The notes under the pieces were generated by a model, which was given only the letters and a program-made list of their open reading frames with translations, was not told the DNA's origin and searched no databases. A stretch of 64,000 bases of DNA, taken from positions 227,936,636-228,000,635 of the forward strand of contig JAHLJT010000631.1 in the NCBI GenBank assembly GCA_031308135.1, written 5' to 3'. Source of the DNA: Acheta domesticus (lineage: Eukaryota > Arthropoda > Insecta > Orthoptera > Gryllidae). Position numbers and translations under genes: made by a program. Positions within the stretch are counted from its first letter, which is position 1, and each line of letters opens with the position of its first letter. Positions 61,601 through 64,000 of the stretch are shown here, in pieces.

Positions 61601-63874
61601 TCTGCCGTTTACACAACCTTAAAATTAGCAGGGGACTGTGAACGACGAAAAACGGAGGTTCGGTTTTCGATTTCGGAGATATAAAGTTAGCATATCGTTC
61701 TGTTATACCCAAGTTAGCGGGTTCAAACCCGAACGAAGCCGCGCATTTTTAAGGGTGAAAAAATACTTCGTTCTCCTTCCTTTGGAGGGGAAGTAAAGCC
61801 GGCTGTCCCATGTTGTAGATTTACTGCATGTAGAAGTTCCTTAAGCCTAAATAAAGCCTCTGAATAAAGTTCAAAACGCCTGTGTTCTCGCCCGAGTGAT
61901 ACCTCCTTCCTCTGCCAGAGGGTGAAAGGAGCGTAGCGGAATTTATGTAGTAAGGCAGAAGAGCAGGCCTCGTGGCCTGAGCCTCGCCACGGAAAATAAG
62001 GCATCATTGAATTAAATTGAAAAACATAGAAGTTAACAACTGTAACATGTGCAACATTAGGTACGCATTCTACCCGCAAAACACGTTCCATTGCAACACA
62101 CATTACCATTGAGCATATCTCGAAAAGTTTCTTCTTAGAGCCTTGAAAACTTTTTTTGTTTCCCTAAAGGAATACGTGGTATGCTCTTTAAGCCGCAAAC
62201 TATATAATGAAACACTTTTTGACGTTATATTACGCGATAGCAGGGATAACCGGAAATGCAGAAAGTGGGATCCAGTGAGTAGCTATTCTCACTTTCATAG
62301 CCGTTGTTTCAATTATTATTTTGTATTTGTTTTTTGGCGGATGAAAATATTTTTGGGCCATTTTAATACATTTTGTTGGCATACTCCTGCAGGTACACAA
62401 GCTATTCGTAACTTCCCTGTTAACGAACCAGGGCGGCCACTGCCTTATTCGTGTTTAAGAAGGCATTTTGTAATAAAGAACACTCATTGAATGTTTCAAT
62501 TTTTACTTTACTTTTCACATTGAAATGTGTAGGAATATGTGGAAGTACACGTGGGGAACATACGGGAAACATGCAGGGAAAATGTGGGAAATACATGGGG
62601 AACTTTCGCCAGAATAAGCACCTGTTCAGGAGATAACGAAGCTGCCATGGCTCAGTGGTAATGTGCTGGATTGCAGACCTGTAGAGCCCAGGCCCGAATC
62701 CCGACGTAGCTATGGATTCTTATCTAATGCTTTCCATTAATGGCGGCTCTGAGGTCGACTCAGTCTCCTTTTCAAGTGAGTACCAGGATCTTTCCTGGCA
62801 GCAAAGGCGGTCGGAGCGTTGTGATCGCTACACAACCTCCTCCTTGTGTCGACGGCGACGAATAGGTAGAGCCCTACCATCACCTTCCCCTCTGGCCACA
62901 TCATCCTGTGTGCAATTGCACAGGGGTGCCTTTTCCTTCACTTTTCTAGGAGGTGGACACGTGGTAATGATATAAAATATGCGAGGGAACTTGTTTGGTA
63001 CATGTGGATGTCCTGTGCGGGAACGTATGCGGAAAAGATGCGGGGAAACGCGCCAGTAGAGGGGCTGGTGAATCCCGAGAAATGTTTCGTAGGCAATATT
63101 CTGTGAAATGGGATGCTTTTGAACCTTCTCTTATATTTTTGGAGACAGCTCTTAAGGGTACCATCTCAAGAGTGCATAAAAAGGCGTTCTGAAGAAAGTA
63201 GAAACTCGAAATGTAGGTAAAATTAAATTGACGCGAATCATTACAGAGCTATTGTATTACTGAAGTTCCTACAGTTCATACGCCAGCTGTCAGAAAACGT
63301 ACGAAGTTATTTTACATTAAAACTATTATTTGCGAAGTTCGGAAAGTCTGCGGAGGCCCAGCTAGTAGTAATAATTTCTGACAAAAAATACAGACTTGGC
63401 CCAAAAGAAAGCCTAAAAGGAAAGCCATTCAACAATTCTGGAGATTAATTTTCATCCGAATGCTCTGAATCTACATATCATTACTGACGCAACCCTACAA
63501 AATAAGCCTTTTAAAATGTATTGCAGTCGATTTGGATATGTTCCCATCTAAAAGTTTTAATTTGAAATTGGAATGTAACCAACAATAAATAATCATTATT
63601 AAAACAAAAATATATTGAAAGTAAAAATTACGTAACTAATGAATTTTTGAAACAAACACACAACCATCTGTTCACTTATGTATAGATTTTTGGTTATTTG
63701 TTTTCTGCTACAGGAACCTCCATCAATAACCTTGTCAACGAGAACTGGAAAGAACTTTGGTCTCAGCTGGAGTCTCCCCTGGAGGAAATTTTCAGCTACA
63801 CCTTCAAGGAATACTCGCGTCGAATCTTTGACAAGGTTGCGTTGGATGACGTCTTCCTTCCTCCTACAAGTTAA
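40600..63874 (+). CDS. Takeout-like / haemolymph JH-binding-family protein, copy B (six exons)
   Basis: Exons 40600-40684, 46795-46884, 48924-49077, 59857-59990, 60255-60407 and 63714-63874 have exactly the lengths and phases of gene A, join to 777 bases and encode 258 residues without a stop. The differences from A are Thr13 for Ala in the signal peptide, Ile83 for Val, Gly110 for Arg, and one silent Leu change. Signal peptide, Cys35/Cys44, the NFS sequon and the FDNLFNG block are all kept, so the product should be a working secreted ligand carrier. Intron 3 is enlarged to 10.8 kb by a Jockey-type LINE on the opposite strand, which could affect splicing or expression. Takeout-family genes are commonly found in tandem clusters; this pair fits that pattern. 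Confidence 0.9.
40960..42240 (+). repeat. Dispersed repeat family, copy in B intron 1
   Basis: Counterpart of 1360-2650. The head hairpin is again a perfect 12 bp (40990-41001 with 41012-41023), with a loop one base longer. Confidence 0.8.
42440..42738 (-). mobile_element. tRNA-derived SINE (B intron 1)
   Basis: Counterpart of the minus-strand SINE at 2850-3143, with the same GGGTTCGAATC B-box and CCGACCCCGTAGTAACGGG end. It therefore inserted before the duplication. Confidence 0.75.
43292..43436 (+). repeat. Polypyrimidine tract (B intron 1)
   Basis: Counterpart of 3714-3858, with a few C/T exchanges. Confidence 0.85.
43678..43710 (+). repeat. 11-bp minisatellite, three units
   Basis: Three ATATGTAG cores, against four in copy A. 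Confidence 0.75.
45100..45560 (-). repeat. Dispersed repeat family, inverted copy in B intron 1
   Basis: Counterpart of 5558-6012, with the same reversed anchors and GGAC run. Confidence 0.75.
45765..46260 (-). repeat. Second dispersed repeat family, copy in B intron 1
   Basis: Counterpart of 6225-6720, with small indels. Confidence 0.55.
46795..46884 (+). CDS. Takeout-like B, exon 2 (Cys pair)
   Basis: No base difference from exon 2 of gene A in my reading, including the GC donor ACAG|GCAAGA that follows it. Confidence 0.88.
48924..49077 (+). CDS. Takeout-like B, exon 3
   Basis: Two substitutions from A: GTA to ATA (V83I) and the last-but-one exon base C to G, which changes codon 110 from Arg to Gly and makes the donor ATAGG|GTAAGT instead of ATACG|GTAAGT. 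Confidence 0.88.
49590..50270 (+). repeat. Dispersed repeat family, B intron 3, interrupted by LINE
   Basis: Counterpart of 10046-10720. The Jockey-type LINE begins directly after its ATATTTTCT (50262-50270); the remaining part resumes at 54892. Confidence 0.75.
50510..53239 (-). pseudogene. Jockey-type LINE ORF2 (endonuclease + reverse transcriptase), three frameshifts
   Basis: Encodes in pieces an APE-type endonuclease (LNFNANGI, LTETHL, LLGDLN, SDHSPI), then a reverse transcriptase. The RT motifs are YRPISLLPSIAKMFE, FGFRPNHCTTHQLL, LFLDIFQAFD, AGVPQGSVLSPTLF and YADD, followed by the KYLGVLLD block and a C-terminal YACPIW region. The frame changes near 52740, at an A run near 52495 (NGKN to TNWNHF), and at an A run near 51635 (MFEK to LVLKRL). 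All catalytic motifs are otherwise present, including both Asp of YADD. The first in-frame ATG is at 53239, the next at 53218. Confidence 0.88.
53205..54845 (-). CDS. Jockey-type LINE ORF1 (gag-like, three zinc knuckles)
   Basis: An intact frame of 546 residues for the RNA-binding, RNP-forming protein of the element. Residues 60-125 are Gln-rich, 150-185 are polar with an Asn run, and about 215-360 match the RRM-like region typical of Jockey gag proteins. Three CCHC knuckles lie at 371-426: CKRCQRFGHTQANC, CVKCLENHHYSQC and CVNCKGDHTANYRGC. A Pro/Ser-rich linker (455-490) and a hydrophobic C-terminal helix (510-540) follow. The stop lies inside the start of ORF2, so the frames overlap by 14-35 bases depending on which ORF2 ATG is used. 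Its intact state against a broken ORF2 suggests a fairly recent insertion or sequencing errors in ORF2. Confidence 0.88.
   Translation of the reverse strand: MPRSRPLTTEQCVMSTSGCPDTGQHIANAMHTLNSSSSDYNELYPLQTNEFSNAPTELYNTQHSEVQTLQHHVSPSPQQQYSVQQLIQQPQLTEVNQPGYVWLQVPQQALQLPPQQQLHVMQEAAFQHSAYQHDQGKRSSQQASHAPAQNSKESLPTDNENKKRKLSDNQNRNSNNNNNNSLQYNVPTHSRFDPLAEEEDEYEVTETLVGAKESNIKIPPIFVHMAGNEYLTLIQHINSASINDFLTKQNGEYTKVIFNEINDFRKFRKYCEESNIEFHTYRDPSSKVLSVVIKDIPICYTEQDIIQELKRLEYPVTEVCRLYDKARNPIQIVAVDLVDNPKSKNIFNEDKLMYNIIRVQLRNKPNQPIQCKRCQRFGHTQANCHNVPRCVKCLENHHYSQCQKHEGVAPKCVNCKGDHTANYRGCPEFKKFAKPYQGQFRRPLTNLQTNRFIQFSAPRQPSATSSPPSSSTSIRQPPPPPPSLHSTNFPPLRLPYNRAWNNNQYNNIPDINNLISNIVSQIISILMPQIQNMILNVLPSYYNGPK
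54892..56799. other. B intron 3, between LINE and next repeat
   Basis: Counterpart of 10721-12616. AT-rich, with a palindrome-like GGGAATAATTTATCCC near 55314 followed by CATCTTCAGTGACTC. No gene recognised. Confidence 0.45.
56800..58575 (+). repeat. Dispersed repeat family, long copy (B intron 3)
   Basis: Counterpart of 12617-14390, including both head blocks, the inserted MITE (about 57207-57422) and the two ~290-base sub-repeats. Confidence 0.75.
57423..57467. repeat. Perfect 21-bp inverted repeat (copy B)
   Basis: Arms 57423-57443 and 57447-57467, loop CGC; no change from 13237-13281. Confidence 0.9.
58576..59738 (+). repeat. Dispersed repeat family, second tandem unit (B intron 3)
   Basis: Counterpart of 14391-15548, beginning with the GTCCGTCCGTCC box and ending near GTGTCATTTATTAGCACCAT. 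Confidence 0.75.
59857..59990 (+). CDS. Takeout-like B, exon 4
   Basis: Residues 111-154. No base difference from copy A in my reading. Acceptor TTCCAG, donor TTAA|GTGAGT. Confidence 0.88.
60255..60407 (+). CDS. Takeout-like B, exon 5
   Basis: Residues 155-205. No base difference from copy A in my reading, ending in FDNLFNGDKTLG. Acceptor TTTCAG, donor CTTG|GTAAGC. Confidence 0.88.
61660..62010 (+). mobile_element. Probable SINE (B intron 5)
   Basis: Counterpart of 17370-17715 with the same GGGTTCAAACC and tail. Confidence 0.45.
62644..62950 (+). mobile_element. tRNA-derived SINE (B intron 5)
   Basis: Counterpart of 18342-18655; A-box TGGCTCAGTGG and B-box GGCCCGAATCC are unchanged. Confidence 0.75.
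63714..63874 (+). CDS. Takeout-like B, exon 6 (C-terminus)
   Basis: Residues 206-258 and stop TAA at 63872-63874. One silent change from A. Its poly(A) signal is not reached before the window ends. Confidence 0.88.
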
Positions 63875-64000
63875 TTGCCTGGAAATAATTCTTAGTGACC
63901 CCATCAGATCATATTCCCAAATATTTTATAGATCTATCTAATGCTTTTATAAATACTTGTTATTGTAATGGCCGTAAATGGTTATCGAGTACATATTTTA

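Larger units (their letters stand above)
40287..64000 (+). repeat. Tandem segmental duplication, copy B
   Basis: Collinear with copy A over its whole visible length, except for a 4.6-kb LINE insertion in intron 3 and smaller indels, for example about 105 extra bases in intron 5 near 61470-61590. The first 45 bases match only weakly; near-identity begins about 40338. The right end lies beyond the window. Confidence 0.93.

Noticed and set aside
1..64000. CRISPR array, operon, phage or other prokaryotic system
   Set aside because: Spliced genes, SINEs and LINEs show eukaryotic nuclear DNA; no regularly spaced short repeats with unique spacers were seen.

Overview
The window looks like nuclear DNA from an insect. 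It has AT-rich, repeat-filled introns, a takeout/JHBP-family gene with six small exons, a Jockey-type LINE, a CR1-like LINE remnant, tRNA-derived SINEs, MITEs and arthropod-style initiator sites. The gene-poor, repeat-dense layout suggests a large hemimetabolous genome, but I cannot name the species.

Layout. Two tandem, same-strand copies of one locus dominate. Copy A runs from about 700 to at least 19,711 and copy B from about 40,287 to the window end. Each copy holds a complete gene for a 258-residue secreted takeout-like (haemolymph JH-binding-protein family) protein. The exons are A 1011-1095, 7255-7344, 9389-9542, 15669-15802, 16069-16221 and 19424-19584, and B 40600-40684, 46795-46884, 48924-49077, 59857-59990, 60255-60407 and 63714-63874. 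Reading phases match at every junction, and intron 2 uses a GC-AG splice pair in both. I count only 4 base differences in 777 coding bases (A13T, V83I, R110G and one synonymous), while the introns differ visibly by substitutions and indels.

The introns carry an unclassified, oriented dispersed repeat family (hairpin plus GTCC-rich box; two ~1.15-kb units in tandem in intron 3), tRNA-derived SINEs, a MITE and a long polypyrimidine tract. Copy B intron 3 also carries a 4.6-kb Jockey-type LINE on the minus strand (50271-54882). It has an intact ORF1, an ORF2 broken by three frameshifts and a 9-bp target duplication. The matching unfilled site is present in copy A at 10712-10720.

The 20 kb between the copies (19.96-40.28 kb) has no convincing host gene. 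It starts with a 2.85-kb foldback element with ~1.1-kb inverted arms, only about 40 bases past the poly(A) signal of gene A. It then holds a short MITE, a GC-rich patch, a decayed CR1-like LINE with PHD and SGNH-esterase ORF1 domains (minus strand, ~26.46-29.2 kb), a CpG-dense tandem-repeat island (29.2-30.3 kb), more copies of the dispersed family, and a PIF/Harbinger-like non-autonomous element with a TTA duplication nested inside a second repeat family.

Functional reading: the two host genes are probably recent tandem paralogs encoding extracellular carriers of small hydrophobic ligands. Everything else recognisable is mobile or repetitive DNA. I found no tRNA or rRNA gene, CRISPR array or operon. 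The main novelty candidates are the unclassified repeat family, the foldback element beside gene A, and the sharp identity step at the left edge of the duplication.
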